Part shown: positions 35,904 to 45,294 of the stretch, piece after piece
Numbering within the stretch: position 1 is the stretch's first letter
Layout of the letters: each line of letters starts with the position of its first letter
DNA from: an uncultured Clostridia bacterium
GTDB taxonomy: Bacteria > Bacillota > Clostridia > Oscillospirales > Ruminococcaceae
Direction of reading: 5' to 3'
Assembly: GCA_944382875.1 (NCBI GenBank)
Contig: CALWNQ010000003.1
Span: 62,001 to 126,000, forward strand
DNA: 64,000 bases
Notes under the pieces: model-generated
The model's input: only the letters and a program-made list of their open reading frames with translations
What the model was told of the DNA's origin: nothing
Database searches by the model: none
Translations under genes and position numbers: made by a program

Positions 35904-35969
35904 CCCGACTATTTCCATCCTTCCCCGCATAGACTGAACCAAACGGACTACGCAGGAAGGATGGATTGT

Positions 35970-38624
35970 ATGAACAACACACCGGAAACGCAGGGGTTAA
36001 GCTCCAAAGAAGCGCAGAAACGTCTGGCGCGGGACGGAAAAAATACGCTCCGGCAGAGCCGGAAAGTCCGCCCTTTTGCCATTTTTATCTGCCAGTTTAA
36101 GGATTTCCTCACACTGGTGCTGATCGCCTGCACGGCGGTGACGCTGATGCTCGGCGACTATACCGAGGCGCTCGCCATCGGGGTGATCGTCCTCTGCAAC
36201 GGGATCATGGGCTTTTTCCAGGAATACCGCACCGAACGTACCCTCGAAGCCCTTCGGAAAATGGCGGCGCCCGGCGCCAAAGTCTGGCGGGACGGTATCC
36301 TCTCCGAAATCCCGGCGGACGAGGTGGCCGTGGGAGATCTTCTCTGGCTGGAAGCCGGCGACCGTGTCCCGGCTGACGCCCAGATTCGGGAGTCCGCCGC
36401 CCTTGCGGCAGACGAGTCGCTTCTCACCGGGGAGTCGGTGCCGGTCTTTAAGCAGGCTTCGGCAGAGCCGCCGCAGCCCGATGCCCTCCGGCAGCCCGGC
36501 ATGGTTTACATGGGCACCGTCATCACGGCCGGAAGAGGAACGGCGGTTGTCCTTTCCACCGGGATGAACACCCAGATGGGCAAGATTGCCGGCATGATCG
36601 GCGAAATCGAAGAAGGTCCCACCCCGCTTCAGCAGAAACTGGCCGAGCTGGGTAAATTCATCGCCATCGGCTGCATCATCATCTGCGCCATCGTGGCGGG
36701 AGCCGGTATCCTCCGCGGAGAACCGGTGCTCGAAATGCTGCTCACTGGTCTGAGCCTGGCGGTAGCCGCCGTACCGGAGGGGCTGCCAGCCGTTGTCACC
36801 ATCTCGCTCGCACTCGCTGTCGGGCGGATGGTGCGCAAAAACTGTCTCGTCCGGCGGCTTCACGCGGTCGAAACGCTGGGCTGCACTGAGGTCATCTGCT
36901 CCGATAAGACCGGCACCCTCACCGAAAACCGGATGACGGTCAAGGAGCTCTGGACCGGCGGGGAGATGCTCAGCTGGCACCCCGAAGCGGCCGAATTCCG
37001 CACCAACGACGGCCGGATTGCCGCTGCCGACCGGTTTCCGCCGGCGCTCCGGCTGCTCGAAACCGGCGTACTGTGCAGCGATTCCTCCATCCAGAAAAGC
37101 GACCGCCCCGGCGAATATGCCACGGCCGGAGATCCAACCGAAATTGCGCTGCTCTTAATGGCGGCGGGAACCGGCATTACCGCCGAACGGCTGGCGGTAC
37201 ACTGGAAGCGGCTGCTCGAGGTCCCCTTTGACAGCCGGAGCCGTCAGATGACCGTTGTGGTCGAAAACCGGAACGGCGAACGGTTGCTTCTCGCAAAAGG
37301 CGGCTTTGATGTGATTGTGGCGCGGTGCAGCTCCTTCCAGACCGAAACGGGAACGATGCCGCTCTCCCCTGCCCTTTCCCGCGAAATCGAAAACCAGAAC
37401 CGCCGGATGGCCGGGAATGCCCTCCGGGTGCTTGGCTTTGGATGGAAAATGCTTCCGCCCGGCCGGATTCTTTCGGAACAGGAAGCCACGTCCGAACGGG
37501 GGCTGACCTTCTGCGGGCTGGCCGGCATGATTGACCCGCCGCGCCGGGAAGCCGCCGAAGCGGTCCGCCTCTCCCGCAAAGCGGGCATCCGCACCGTGAT
37601 GATTACCGGCGATCACAAACTCACCGCCTGTGCCATCGCCGAACAGCTGGGCATCAAACAGGAGGGCGACGGCGTCCTTTCGGGCGAAGAAATCTCCGCC
37701 ATGCGGGAGGAACAGCTCGCCGAAGCGGTAAAGCGCACCGCCGTTTTCGCCAGAGTAAGCCCGGCCGACAAGCTCCGGATTGTCCGAGCATTCCGCCGCG
37801 GCGGCAAGATCACCGCCATGACCGGCGACGGCGTCAATGACGCACCAGCTGTCAAAGAGGCCGACATCGGGGTATCGATGGGGCGCTCCGGCACCGACGT
37901 CACCCGCGAAGCCTCCGACCTCGTGCTGCTCGACGACAACTTTGCCACCCTCGTCGCCGCCGTGCGGGAAGGACGGGTGATCTACCGCAACATCCGCAAG
38001 TTCGTCCGCTATCTGCTTTCCTGCAACATTGGGGAAGTGCTGACCATGTTCCTCGGCATCCTGATGGGACTTCCGGTTCTGCTGCTGCCGATCCACATTC
38101 TGCTGGTCAACCTGGTCACCGACGGGCTCCCCGCTATCGCGCTGGGGCTGGAACCGCCCGAAAAGGACGTGATGCAAAAGCCGCCGCGCCGCAGCTCGGA
38201 AGGGCTGTTTTCGGGCGGGCTGCTTGGAACCATCCTCTTCCGCGGGGCACTGATCGGGCTGACGACACTGGCAGTTTTCCTCCATTTCTACGGTCACGGC
38301 TTCGGACTAGACGCCGCACGCACCGCCGCGATGCTCGCACTCGTCTTTGCCCAGCTCATCCATGTATTTGAATGTAAAAGCGAGGAAAAATCCATCCTAG
38401 GCATCAACCCGTTTTCCAACCCGAAGCTGCTGCTGGCTGTTCTTTTCTCGGCGGGAGTCGCGCTGGCAACCGTTTACCTCCCGGTTGTGTCGGGCATCTT
38501 CCGCACCGTTCCCCTTTCGTGGGGGCAGCTCGGGACGATCGGCTGTTATCTGGCGGTGGCGCCGCTCCTTTCCGCTTTGATCGGACACCTCTTCCGGCCG
38601 AAAAACAAACAGGATTCTCCATGA
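35970..38624 (+). CDS. P-type ATPase, calcium-transporting type (P2)
   Basis: An 884-residue ion pump in the membrane. In order: an N-terminal cation-ATPase segment (LSSKEAQKRLARDGKN), TM1-2, actuator domain with LTGES, TM3-4 with the VPEGLP ion-site motif, phosphorylation site DKTGTLT (Asp312), nucleotide domain, MTGDGVNDAPA hinge and six C-terminal TMs. PEGLP and the length place it in the SERCA/PMCA-like P2 group; bacterial members usually export calcium. The ATG at 35970 was chosen because GGAAGG is correctly spaced; an ATG at 35961 touches that site. The HAD gene follows after 13 bases, so the two are probably cotranscribed. No riboswitch was recognised in the 66-base leader. Confidence 0.93.
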   Translation: MNNTPETQGLSSKEAQKRLARDGKNTLRQSRKVRPFAIFICQFKDFLTLVLIACTAVTLMLGDYTEALAIGVIVLCNGIMGFFQEYRTERTLEALRKMAAPGAKVWRDGILSEIPADEVAVGDLLWLEAGDRVPADAQIRESAALAADESLLTGESVPVFKQASAEPPQPDALRQPGMVYMGTVITAGRGTAVVLSTGMNTQMGKIAGMIGEIEEGPTPLQQKLAELGKFIAIGCIIICAIVAGAGILRGEPVLEMLLTGLSLAVAAVPEGLPAVVTISLALAVGRMVRKNCLVRRLHAVETLGCTEVICSDKTGTLTENRMTVKELWTGGEMLSWHPEAAEFRTNDGRIAAADRFPPALRLLETGVLCSDSSIQKSDRPGEYATAGDPTEIALLLMAAGTGITAERLAVHWKRLLEVPFDSRSRQMTVVVENRNGERLLLAKGGFDVIVARCSSFQTETGTMPLSPALSREIENQNRRMAGNALRVLGFGWKMLPPGRILSEQEATSERGLTFCGLAGMIDPPRREAAEAVRLSRKAGIRTVMITGDHKLTACAIAEQLGIKQEGDGVLSGEEISAMREEQLAEAVKRTAVFARVSPADKLRIVRAFRRGGKITAMTGDGVNDAPAVKEADIGVSMGRSGTDVTREASDLVLLDDNFATLVAAVREGRVIYRNIRKFVRYLLSCNIGEVLTMFLGILMGLPVLLLPIHILLVNLVTDGLPAIALGLEPPEKDVMQKPPRRSSEGLFSGGLLGTILFRGALIGLTTLAVFLHFYGHGFGLDAARTAAMLALVFAQLIHVFECKSEEKSILGINPFSNPKLLLAVLFSAGVALATVYLPVVSGIFRTVPLSWGQLGTIGCYLAVAPLLSALIGHLFRPKNKQDSP

Positions 38625-38637
38625 AAGGCAGAATGTT

Positions 38638-39288
38638 ATGGCATTTTCACAACGCATCCTCTTCTGGGATCTGGACGGCACTCTCACCGATCCCGCCGAC
38701 GGCATCGTCCATTCGGTACAGTACGCCCTCCGGCACTTCGGGCTGGAGGCGCCGCGGGAGCAGCTCCTCTCCTTTATCGGGCCGCCGCTCACCGATTCTT
38801 TTGCCAAAACCTTTGGATTTTCGGACGAAAATTGTAAAAAAGCAGTAGAAATATACCGTGAGTATTTTAAAGAAACCGGAATTTTTGAAAATGAGCCCTA
38901 TCCCGGTATTGCAGAGCTGCTCGAGAAGCTGTCAAAGCTCGGATTCCGGCACTATCTGGCCAGCTCCAAACCGGAGCCGCTCTGCGTCCGGATTCTGGAA
39001 CACTTTGGGCTCGACCGCTGCTTTACGGCGGTAGCGGGCAGCGACTTTGCCGGTACAAGAGCCAGAAAGGAACAGGTGCTCGCCTATCTGATGGAGCGCG
39101 ACGGGATCTCCGCTTCCTCTGCTCTGATGATCGGCGACCGCCGTTTTGACGCCGAGGGAGCAGCCGAGTTCGGGATTCCCTGCATCGGCGTTCTGTGGGG
39201 CTACGGCAGCCGCGAAGAGCTGGAAACCGCCGGGTGTGCCGCACTCGCTTCCGATTTGGAGGAGCTTTATTCTTTACTTACTGTATAA
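38638..39288 (+). CDS. HAD-family phosphatase, phosphoglycolate-phosphatase-like
   Basis: A 216-residue HAD subfamily IA enzyme. The nucleophile motif WDLDGTLTD lies at residues 9-17, followed by a helical cap domain (VQYALRHFGL). Motif 2 Ser is in LASSKPE and motif 4 is MIGDRRFDAEGA. It removes phosphate from a small substrate; phosphoglycolate, pyrophosphate or a nucleotide are all possible. It lies 13 bases after the P-type ATPase and ends before a bidirectional terminator, so it is the second gene of that unit. Confidence 0.88.
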   Translation: MAFSQRILFWDLDGTLTDPADGIVHSVQYALRHFGLEAPREQLLSFIGPPLTDSFAKTFGFSDENCKKAVEIYREYFKETGIFENEPYPGIAELLEKLSKLGFRHYLASSKPEPLCVRILEHFGLDRCFTAVAGSDFAGTRARKEQVLAYLMERDGISASSALMIGDRRFDAEGAAEFGIPCIGVLWGYGSREELETAGCAALASDLEELYSLLTV

Positions 39289-39330
39289 ATTCGATCTTAT
39301 ATTCCAAAAAGCGTTGATTTTTGGGCACAA

Positions 39331-39366
39331 AAAAAGGAGCAGGCATATAGGCGCCCGCTCCTTTTT
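39331..39366. terminator. bidirectional terminator
   Basis: AAAAAGGAGC pairs with GCTCCTTTTT around an inner GGC/GCC hairpin. It lies between the converging HAD gene (plus) and lipoprotein gene (minus). Confidence 0.85.
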
Positions 39367-39371
39367 CCATT

Positions 39372-39659
39372 TCATTCAAACAGCCCGCCGATGGCGTCGG
39401 TCACATCGCTGATCTGGCCGCTGCAATCCTCACAGACGAAAAGATCGCCAAGCAGAGTGGAGTACAATGTGGTATTGCCGGTGCTGCCGCAAATGCTGCA
39501 CGCACTGCAATGCTCACAGTAATACACGGTGCCGCTGTCGGTCTTGAAGCCGCGGGAAGGACGCGCTCCACATTCACGACAGGGGTTGATCAACCCGCAG
39601 GATCCAAACAACAAAGCCGATGCCGTCAGCGCGGCAGCAAAAGCAAACATCTTTTTCAT
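39372..39659 (-). CDS. small cysteine-rich lipoprotein
   Basis: A 95-residue protein starting MKKMFAF with a lipobox LFGSC (Cys21 lipidated). The mature part has four CxxC pairs (CREC, CEHC, CSIC, CEDC), enough for two zinc or iron sites. The start was set at ATG 39659 with GGAGAG upstream; the longer frame from 39728 would place the signal peptide internally. It should be anchored on the outer face of the membrane. No named family was recognised; it may be a rubredoxin- or zinc-ribbon-like module. It is monocistronic between a terminator and a 69-base upstream gap. Confidence 0.75.
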   Translation of the reverse strand: MKKMFAFAAALTASALLFGSCGLINPCRECGARPSRGFKTDSGTVYYCEHCSACSICGSTGNTTLYSTLLGDLFVCEDCSGQISDVTDAIGGLFE

Positions 39660-39748
39660 CACAGACTCTCCTTTTTTCCATCTATCTTGATTATAAAGTA
39701 TCCGCCGCGTTTTGGCAAGATGTGACAAAGTCTGTGACAGTTTTTAAA

Positions 39749-42442
39749 TTAGTTTTTCATTTTTACCCGTACTGACACAATCTGATGCGCGCCGCAGGGA
39801 ACCTGAACCGTACGGCCTTCTGTTTCAAGCGCCGACACCGGTGTGTTGTCGAGCCGGACCAGCTCCGCTTTGGCAATTTCCTGCGGGAAGGTGAGCGAAA
39901 CGGTTTCCGATTTGCCGGACACGTCATAAAGCCGAACGGTCAGCGCTTCCCCGTCCGAAACGACGGTGGAAACGAGCTTGTCACTTTCGCTCAGGCTGAG
40001 GAACGCTCCTTCTGCCGGAAGAGCGTCCGCTTCGGGATTGCGATCAAACGGCTGGACATACAGCCCTGCACGGAACCGGTCGCAGCGGCGGAGCGCTTCG
40101 GTGCCGTTTTCTCCGCCGACCGAGAAGGCATAGGAGAAGGAAAGGCTCCGGTTCATCCGGCCGTCGCCCTTTTCAGTGGAGGCCGTAATATGCGGGAACG
40201 CACGGAACAGGGTGAGCGCCACGGCGCGTTCGGCGTTGTCGGTCACTTCCACCTCATAAAGGCCCTTGGCAAAAACGCTGCAGCGCTCGCTGCCGTTGGT
40301 CAGAGAGGTAAAGCCCTGGCTCGGATGGACAAAAGTTTCCGGCTCAATCTTGGACGAATAGTCCTCCGCTTTCACTTCCCACTCAGCCAGGTCGAACGGG
40401 GTTTTGGTGACAAAGGTCCGGCAGTCCAGTCCGGTCGGGAAGAGAACACGCAGGCGATGGTCTTCGGTGTGATTATCAATTCGGGTGTTGAAATAGAGGG
40501 TGGGGTCATCCCGCAGAACGGTCACCACGGTGACAAATTCCTGCTCAGCAAGGACACTGCCGCGGCTGCGCATATCGGGTGCCGCTTCGGTGGGAAGCTG
40601 CATTTTATGGCGGATTTCCACCTCAGCAGCCAGCGGGCCGTCATTCAGAACGCTCACGGTGCAGCATCCGCCCGACAGAATCTTCCGGTCAAAGAGCGGT
40701 TTGCGGTAGTTCCAGCCGTCACCCACATCGCCGCAGTCCTCAAAGGTCAGCAGTCCGGCATAAGTGCGGCCGGTCTTTTTGTCGGTGACATCCAGTGTGC
40801 CGTCGGCGTTGACCAGAATGTCCAGAACACCGTTGTCGAGACGGTTGCGGCCGGTCATCAGGCTGCCAACCAACCGTTTGGGCGGATGGAAGCTCTCGAA
40901 CGCATAGGATTTCTTGACCGGGTCGATGTAGTGCCCCGGCAGCCCTTTATAGGAAAGGACGGTGTAGCCGAAAGCCGGGATTTCCGCCTGAAAAACAGCT
41001 TTTGTCTGGGAAACACCCTCAAATGCAATCAGGTGGCGGAGCCGGTGCATCGAACGGATATCGGAATGAGATTCCAGAATCTGAACATCCACTTCCTTGC
41101 CGTTCGCGTCATAGAACCGCAGGTTCTGTCCAGCAGTGTTGCGGATGGGCAAAGTGCAGCAGGTAAGCCCGGAAACAGCGGTTCCGGACGGGTTATACAG
41201 CAGGATCGAGCCGTCATACTCCCCATTGATCGCGATATTGCGCGCAATCAGACCGGCGGCATCCTTGGCGGCAAGGCCGCCGATTTCATACGCCTGGCGG
41301 TAGCGGTACTCATTGTCGCGGTGAACCTCCGAACCGGAACAGCCGCAGATCGAGTCATGCGGATGGTTGCGAAGGAGGTACTTCCAGCCTTTGTCCAGAT
41401 AATGGCGGCGGGGCGACAGAGTATAATCGTTGCGGCCAAAGAGTTTGAGCTTTTTGCCCATCATGTCGGTGAAGGCGTTCAGCGGCTCGGCAACGGTGGA
41501 ATAGAGCTGTTCGCAGGCGTCGTTGTCCTGCTTGATATGAACCATCGAGGAGAGGACGTTTTTGAGCACCTGGTTGTTGACACCGGCATCCGCTACATGG
41601 TAAAGAGCACCGCGGATGGTTTCGAGCGCCGGATTCTGGCGGCGCACTGCGTCAAAATATTCTTCCACCCGAACATGGTGGAACGAAACGCCGGCAATCT
41701 GCTCCTCAAAGCGTCGGATCATTTCGGGAATCCGCGGTTCGATGTCAATGTGGTCGACGCCGTCCATCATCAGCAGCGCGTTGCAGACCGCCCGCTCCTT
41801 TTCGTGAACAAGCAGCGCCTTCATCCGCTCGGCGGCGTCGGCTTCGTCGTACTCGCCGTCCTCATAGGGCCAGCGCACCGCAAAATAGAAGTTGGAGTAG
41901 GAGCGCTCCCGGTCCATCTTGGCGGCCAGCACGCTGCTGCCATCCGGAGATTCCCAGTTGAAGCAATCTTTTTCGTAGTCGCCGATGCCGCGGTAAAGCA
42001 CCGCAGAATGGATGTCAAAGCCGTTCAAAATCTGCGGGAACTGAGAGTTGTGGCCGAAAATGTCGGTGACATAGCCGCTCTTCATCGGCTGCGCCTCATA
42101 ATCCCGGCAGATTTCGTCCCCTCTTTGGAGGTTCTTGACCAGGGATTCGCCCGAGATCAGGAATTCATCCGGCATAACATACCACGGGCCGATGACAATC
42201 CGGCCGTCTTTGATGAGCTTGCGGAGCCGTGCTTCGTTCTCCGGACGGACTTCCAGGTAGTCCTCCAGCACGACAGTCTGCCCGTCGAGATGGAAAATCT
42301 TAAAATCCGGTGTTTTTTCCAGATTGTCAAGCAGGTCGTCGATCATCCGCACCAGACGGAAACGGTACCGCTGGAAACTCTCGTACCATTCGCGGTCCCA
42401 ATGGGTGTGCGAAATCACATACAGATCGGTTGTCTGTTCCAT
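39749..42442 (-). CDS. alpha-mannosidase, GH38 family (second of operon)
   Basis: An 897-residue cytosolic enzyme. The N-terminus holds the GH38 signature HTHWDREW (residues 12-19) and the catalytic nucleophile Asp127 in YVTDIFGHN; the C-terminal two thirds are the usual beta-sandwich domains. No signal peptide is present. It removes alpha-linked mannose from oligosaccharides with zinc. It lies 16 bases after a related GH38 gene that shares its overall design, so the two came from an old duplication and may differ in linkage preference. The start has a GGAGG site. Expression probably depends on the ROK-site promoter upstream of the first gene. Confidence 0.93.
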   Translation of the reverse strand: MEQTTDLYVISHTHWDREWYESFQRYRFRLVRMIDDLLDNLEKTPDFKIFHLDGQTVVLEDYLEVRPENEARLRKLIKDGRIVIGPWYVMPDEFLISGESLVKNLQRGDEICRDYEAQPMKSGYVTDIFGHNSQFPQILNGFDIHSAVLYRGIGDYEKDCFNWESPDGSSVLAAKMDRERSYSNFYFAVRWPYEDGEYDEADAAERMKALLVHEKERAVCNALLMMDGVDHIDIEPRIPEMIRRFEEQIAGVSFHHVRVEEYFDAVRRQNPALETIRGALYHVADAGVNNQVLKNVLSSMVHIKQDNDACEQLYSTVAEPLNAFTDMMGKKLKLFGRNDYTLSPRRHYLDKGWKYLLRNHPHDSICGCSGSEVHRDNEYRYRQAYEIGGLAAKDAAGLIARNIAINGEYDGSILLYNPSGTAVSGLTCCTLPIRNTAGQNLRFYDANGKEVDVQILESHSDIRSMHRLRHLIAFEGVSQTKAVFQAEIPAFGYTVLSYKGLPGHYIDPVKKSYAFESFHPPKRLVGSLMTGRNRLDNGVLDILVNADGTLDVTDKKTGRTYAGLLTFEDCGDVGDGWNYRKPLFDRKILSGGCCTVSVLNDGPLAAEVEIRHKMQLPTEAAPDMRSRGSVLAEQEFVTVVTVLRDDPTLYFNTRIDNHTEDHRLRVLFPTGLDCRTFVTKTPFDLAEWEVKAEDYSSKIEPETFVHPSQGFTSLTNGSERCSVFAKGLYEVEVTDNAERAVALTLFRAFPHITASTEKGDGRMNRSLSFSYAFSVGGENGTEALRRCDRFRAGLYVQPFDRNPEADALPAEGAFLSLSESDKLVSTVVSDGEALTVRLYDVSGKSETVSLTFPQEIAKAELVRLDNTPVSALETEGRTVQVPCGAHQIVSVRVKMKN

Positions 42443-42458
42443 AAATATACCTCCAAAA

Positions 42459-45161
42459 TCAGCTGATGTGCAGCGTCAGAATTTCCTTGGGTTTCAAAGT
42501 GAGCTGAACGGTATCGGTTCCCAACTCACCGCGGATCTGTTCGGCCAGATTGCAACACCGGATCAGGCCTTTGGCCGCAACCTCGGCTTCGGCCGGGCGG
42601 TCGGTGTAGTTCCAGAGCCGGAGGATCAGACCGCTGCCGTTTTCGGCTTCCTTGAGCGCCGATACGCAGACGCCTTCGCCCTTGACCTCAAAAACAGGGC
42701 GGCAGTTGGGCACCACAGCTTTCGGATAGGGATCGGGCAGATAGAAGAACTCTTTCAGGCGGGTATCCTGCACCGCGGGACGGCCGCCGGCGAACTTTTT
42801 GGGATCGCAGGGGGCAAAGAATCCGAGCGGCGGGTTGCGGAACGCTTTGGCGAGCAGCGGAAGTGCCGCTTTCTCCACGTCACCGACAAAGGTGGAAACG
42901 CCCATCCGGCCGGAAAGAAGCCGCAGGCACTGGTTGCCCGGCACATTCCAGGTGTCGCCGCCGGTCTGCTCAAATTCGGGGGTGCGGTTGATGGCGCCGG
43001 TCGCCCGGACGATGGTGACCGCAAGTGCTCCCAGATTGGGCAGGTGCTCATAGTCATGCTGGCCTTCGGTCAGCACTGCAGCGCCGCCGTCCTTGCCCTC
43101 TACCGCCGCAAAGGAGGTATTCGGGTGGGTGTAGCTCATCGAAGGATAACGGGTTTCGTTATCGGGACGGCAGATGATGTCAAACGGGATGTCCGCCTTG
43201 GAGCAGCCGGCCTCGATGCCGGTCTTGACGAGCAGCCGGGTGCGGTGGTCGCAGGCGCGGTTGTCAAAGGTATAGCTCATCTCGACATAGGGCTGGCCTT
43301 TGCGGAGGGTGAGGGTGACCGCCAGCTCACAGGGGACTGTTTCAGCGGTGCGGGCCATCTTGTCAAAGTCGTAGGCGGCCGGCAGCAGCAGGGTGCGGCG
43401 GATGACCACGCTCTTGCAGAGCGGCGTATCCGAAAGAAGCGAAACCGAAGCCGGGAAAGAAGAAGCATAGACGGGCGCTTCCTCGGCAAGGCCGTAAACA
43501 TAGCTGTCGCCGCGGTCGGCGGTGTCCTCCGCATCGAGGAAGTCGGGCAGCTCGCGGCCAGTTTCCCGGTCGAGGAGGCCCGCACGGCCGTCCGGTGTTA
43601 CGGTGAGGCAGAACCGCCCGTCGTCCAGACGGATTTCCCCGGCGGGCTGCTCCGGCGCAGCCGAAACAGAAAGCGGAGCGGAATCCGGGGTGACGAGGAA
43701 GGCTTTTGCCGAATAGGGCGGGACAAGGCCGGTATCGAGCCGGATGACAAACCGGTCTACGTCGATCGAACCGGGGAGGTTGATCGGGCTGAAAATATCC
43801 TTGACCGCCTTTTCATGGGAGAGCAGCTCAAAGGCGGCGGGGTTCCCGTCCGGGCCGGTGACGGTGAAGCCCACGGTATTCTCCGAAACGGGGAAATCGA
43901 GGGTGATCTCCGGGCAGCCGGAAAGGGCGGTTTCGGTCGTGTTGACCGCCAGCAGCTGATAGGCGCTGTCCGAACGGCCGGGCAGATCGATATGGTCGGC
44001 CATCAGGAGCAGGCCGCGGCGGAGCATGTCCTCGCTGATGTCCCGCAGCCGCCAGTAATTGTCCTCCATATGGGCGTGGACGGCATCGCAGCTGCATCCG
44101 CAGATCGAGTCGTGCGGGTGGTTTTTGAGGAGCGATTTCCACATCCAGCGGAAGGTTTCGAGCGAATAGGCGCCTTTTGCCCCCGAAGCTTCCAGCATCG
44201 CATAGAGCGGTTCCAGCCGGTTTTCGAGGAGGTTCTGCGCTTCGACATTGGCTTTTTTCAGGTAAACGCGGGAAGAAAGGGTGCCTTTCAGGATTTCCCA
44301 GTCGCCGCCGGTGCGCAGCTCGCCCTTCTGCCGTTCGAGCGGAACGTTTTTCTCTTTCAGATAACGCTGCACTTCCCGGACATACTCCTCCATCCGGTAC
44401 TGGCGGACGCGGTGGTCGCTGTCAATCCGGGTGCGGAGGTCTTCGAGAATCGGGAGCAGGTCGTCCTGGGCTTCCAGGTGGTCAACGCCGTTCATCAGCA
44501 GCAGGTAGGGAGTGAGCGCCACACCCTCGAAGCTCTCTTCGATGCTCTTCAGAAGCAGCATCGCCTTTTCACGGTCAGCCGAGAAGCGCTGGGCGTTGTT
44601 GTACCAGTATTTCATGTGGATGGCGAGCGCTTCGGTGCCGTCGGCGCCCTCCCAGAGGAACTCCGAAGCGTGCGGCAGCCGTTTCCAGCTTCCGTCCGGC
44701 TGTTTTTCAAAATCGCCGAGTCCGCGGCCAAAGATGAAGTTGTCGATGCCAAAGCCGGCTAAGATCTGCGGGAGCTGGGAGATGTTGCCGAACTGGTCGG
44801 CCGCATAGCCCACCTTGGAGCAGGCGCCGAACTCGCCGGCAAGCCGGGTGCCCTCAATCAGGTTGCGGATGGTGGCCTCGCCGCTGGTGAGGTAAAAGTC
44901 GTTTTGCAGGTACCACGGCCCGACAATCAGCCGTCCCTGGCTGATCAGACGGCGCAGCACATCCCGTTTGGACGGGCGGAACTCCAGGTAGTCCTCCAGC
45001 ACGACGGTCTGGGCGTCGAGGTGGAAGATGAACTCCGGATATTTGCGCAGCGTTTCCAGACAGCGGTCCATCAGATCGACCAGCTTTAAACGGAAAATTT
45101 CCAGCGAAGCGTACCACTCGCGGTCCCAGTGGGTGTGGGAGATGATGCAGAAATATTTCAT
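42459..45161 (-). CDS. alpha-mannosidase, GH38 family (first of operon)
   Basis: A 900-residue enzyme with HTHWDREW at residues 9-16 and the predicted nucleophile Asp122 in YAADQFGN. The later His-rich stretch KNHPHDSICGCS, which supplies zinc-site residues in the family, is intact in both this and the next enzyme. The ATG at 45161 has AAAGGGG at good spacing and is preferred to the frame start at 45182. The promoter 45 to 85 bases upstream carries the ROK-type palindrome. It is cytoplasmic; the substrate is imported mannooligosaccharides or N-glycan pieces. Confidence 0.93.
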   Translation of the reverse strand: MKYFCIISHTHWDREWYASLEIFRLKLVDLMDRCLETLRKYPEFIFHLDAQTVVLEDYLEFRPSKRDVLRRLISQGRLIVGPWYLQNDFYLTSGEATIRNLIEGTRLAGEFGACSKVGYAADQFGNISQLPQILAGFGIDNFIFGRGLGDFEKQPDGSWKRLPHASEFLWEGADGTEALAIHMKYWYNNAQRFSADREKAMLLLKSIEESFEGVALTPYLLLMNGVDHLEAQDDLLPILEDLRTRIDSDHRVRQYRMEEYVREVQRYLKEKNVPLERQKGELRTGGDWEILKGTLSSRVYLKKANVEAQNLLENRLEPLYAMLEASGAKGAYSLETFRWMWKSLLKNHPHDSICGCSCDAVHAHMEDNYWRLRDISEDMLRRGLLLMADHIDLPGRSDSAYQLLAVNTTETALSGCPEITLDFPVSENTVGFTVTGPDGNPAAFELLSHEKAVKDIFSPINLPGSIDVDRFVIRLDTGLVPPYSAKAFLVTPDSAPLSVSAAPEQPAGEIRLDDGRFCLTVTPDGRAGLLDRETGRELPDFLDAEDTADRGDSYVYGLAEEAPVYASSFPASVSLLSDTPLCKSVVIRRTLLLPAAYDFDKMARTAETVPCELAVTLTLRKGQPYVEMSYTFDNRACDHRTRLLVKTGIEAGCSKADIPFDIICRPDNETRYPSMSYTHPNTSFAAVEGKDGGAAVLTEGQHDYEHLPNLGALAVTIVRATGAINRTPEFEQTGGDTWNVPGNQCLRLLSGRMGVSTFVGDVEKAALPLLAKAFRNPPLGFFAPCDPKKFAGGRPAVQDTRLKEFFYLPDPYPKAVVPNCRPVFEVKGEGVCVSALKEAENGSGLILRLWNYTDRPAEAEVAAKGLIRCCNLAEQIRGELGTDTVQLTLKPKEILTLHIS

Positions 45162-45205
45162 ACCGGTTCCCCTTTCTTTCAATCGAAATCAAATTGCCAA
45201 CCTTT

Positions 45206-45246
45206 ATCATAGCGGATGGCGGTGCGTTTGTAAATACAGAATACAA
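45206..45246 (-). promoter_or_regulatory. GH38 operon promoter with ROK site 2
   Basis: Minus strand: TTTACA (45229-45234), 17 bases, TATGAT (45206-45211). The palindrome TTGTA-N9-TACAA at 45228-45246 begins one base before the -35 box, exactly as at the sugar operon promoter. Confidence 0.72.
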
Positions 45247-45294
45247 AAGTTCCTGTCTTTTTTCATTTTTGCGAAAAATAGTACAAAACAGCTG

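Noticed and set aside
35904-35969. A metal riboswitch before the P-type ATPase
   Set aside because: The 66-base gap is too short and none of the known metal-riboswitch conserved blocks were seen.
39785-44762. Two very long plus-strand frames opposite the GH38 genes
   Set aside because: No homologous motif; the minus strand encodes complete GH38 enzymes with catalytic signatures.
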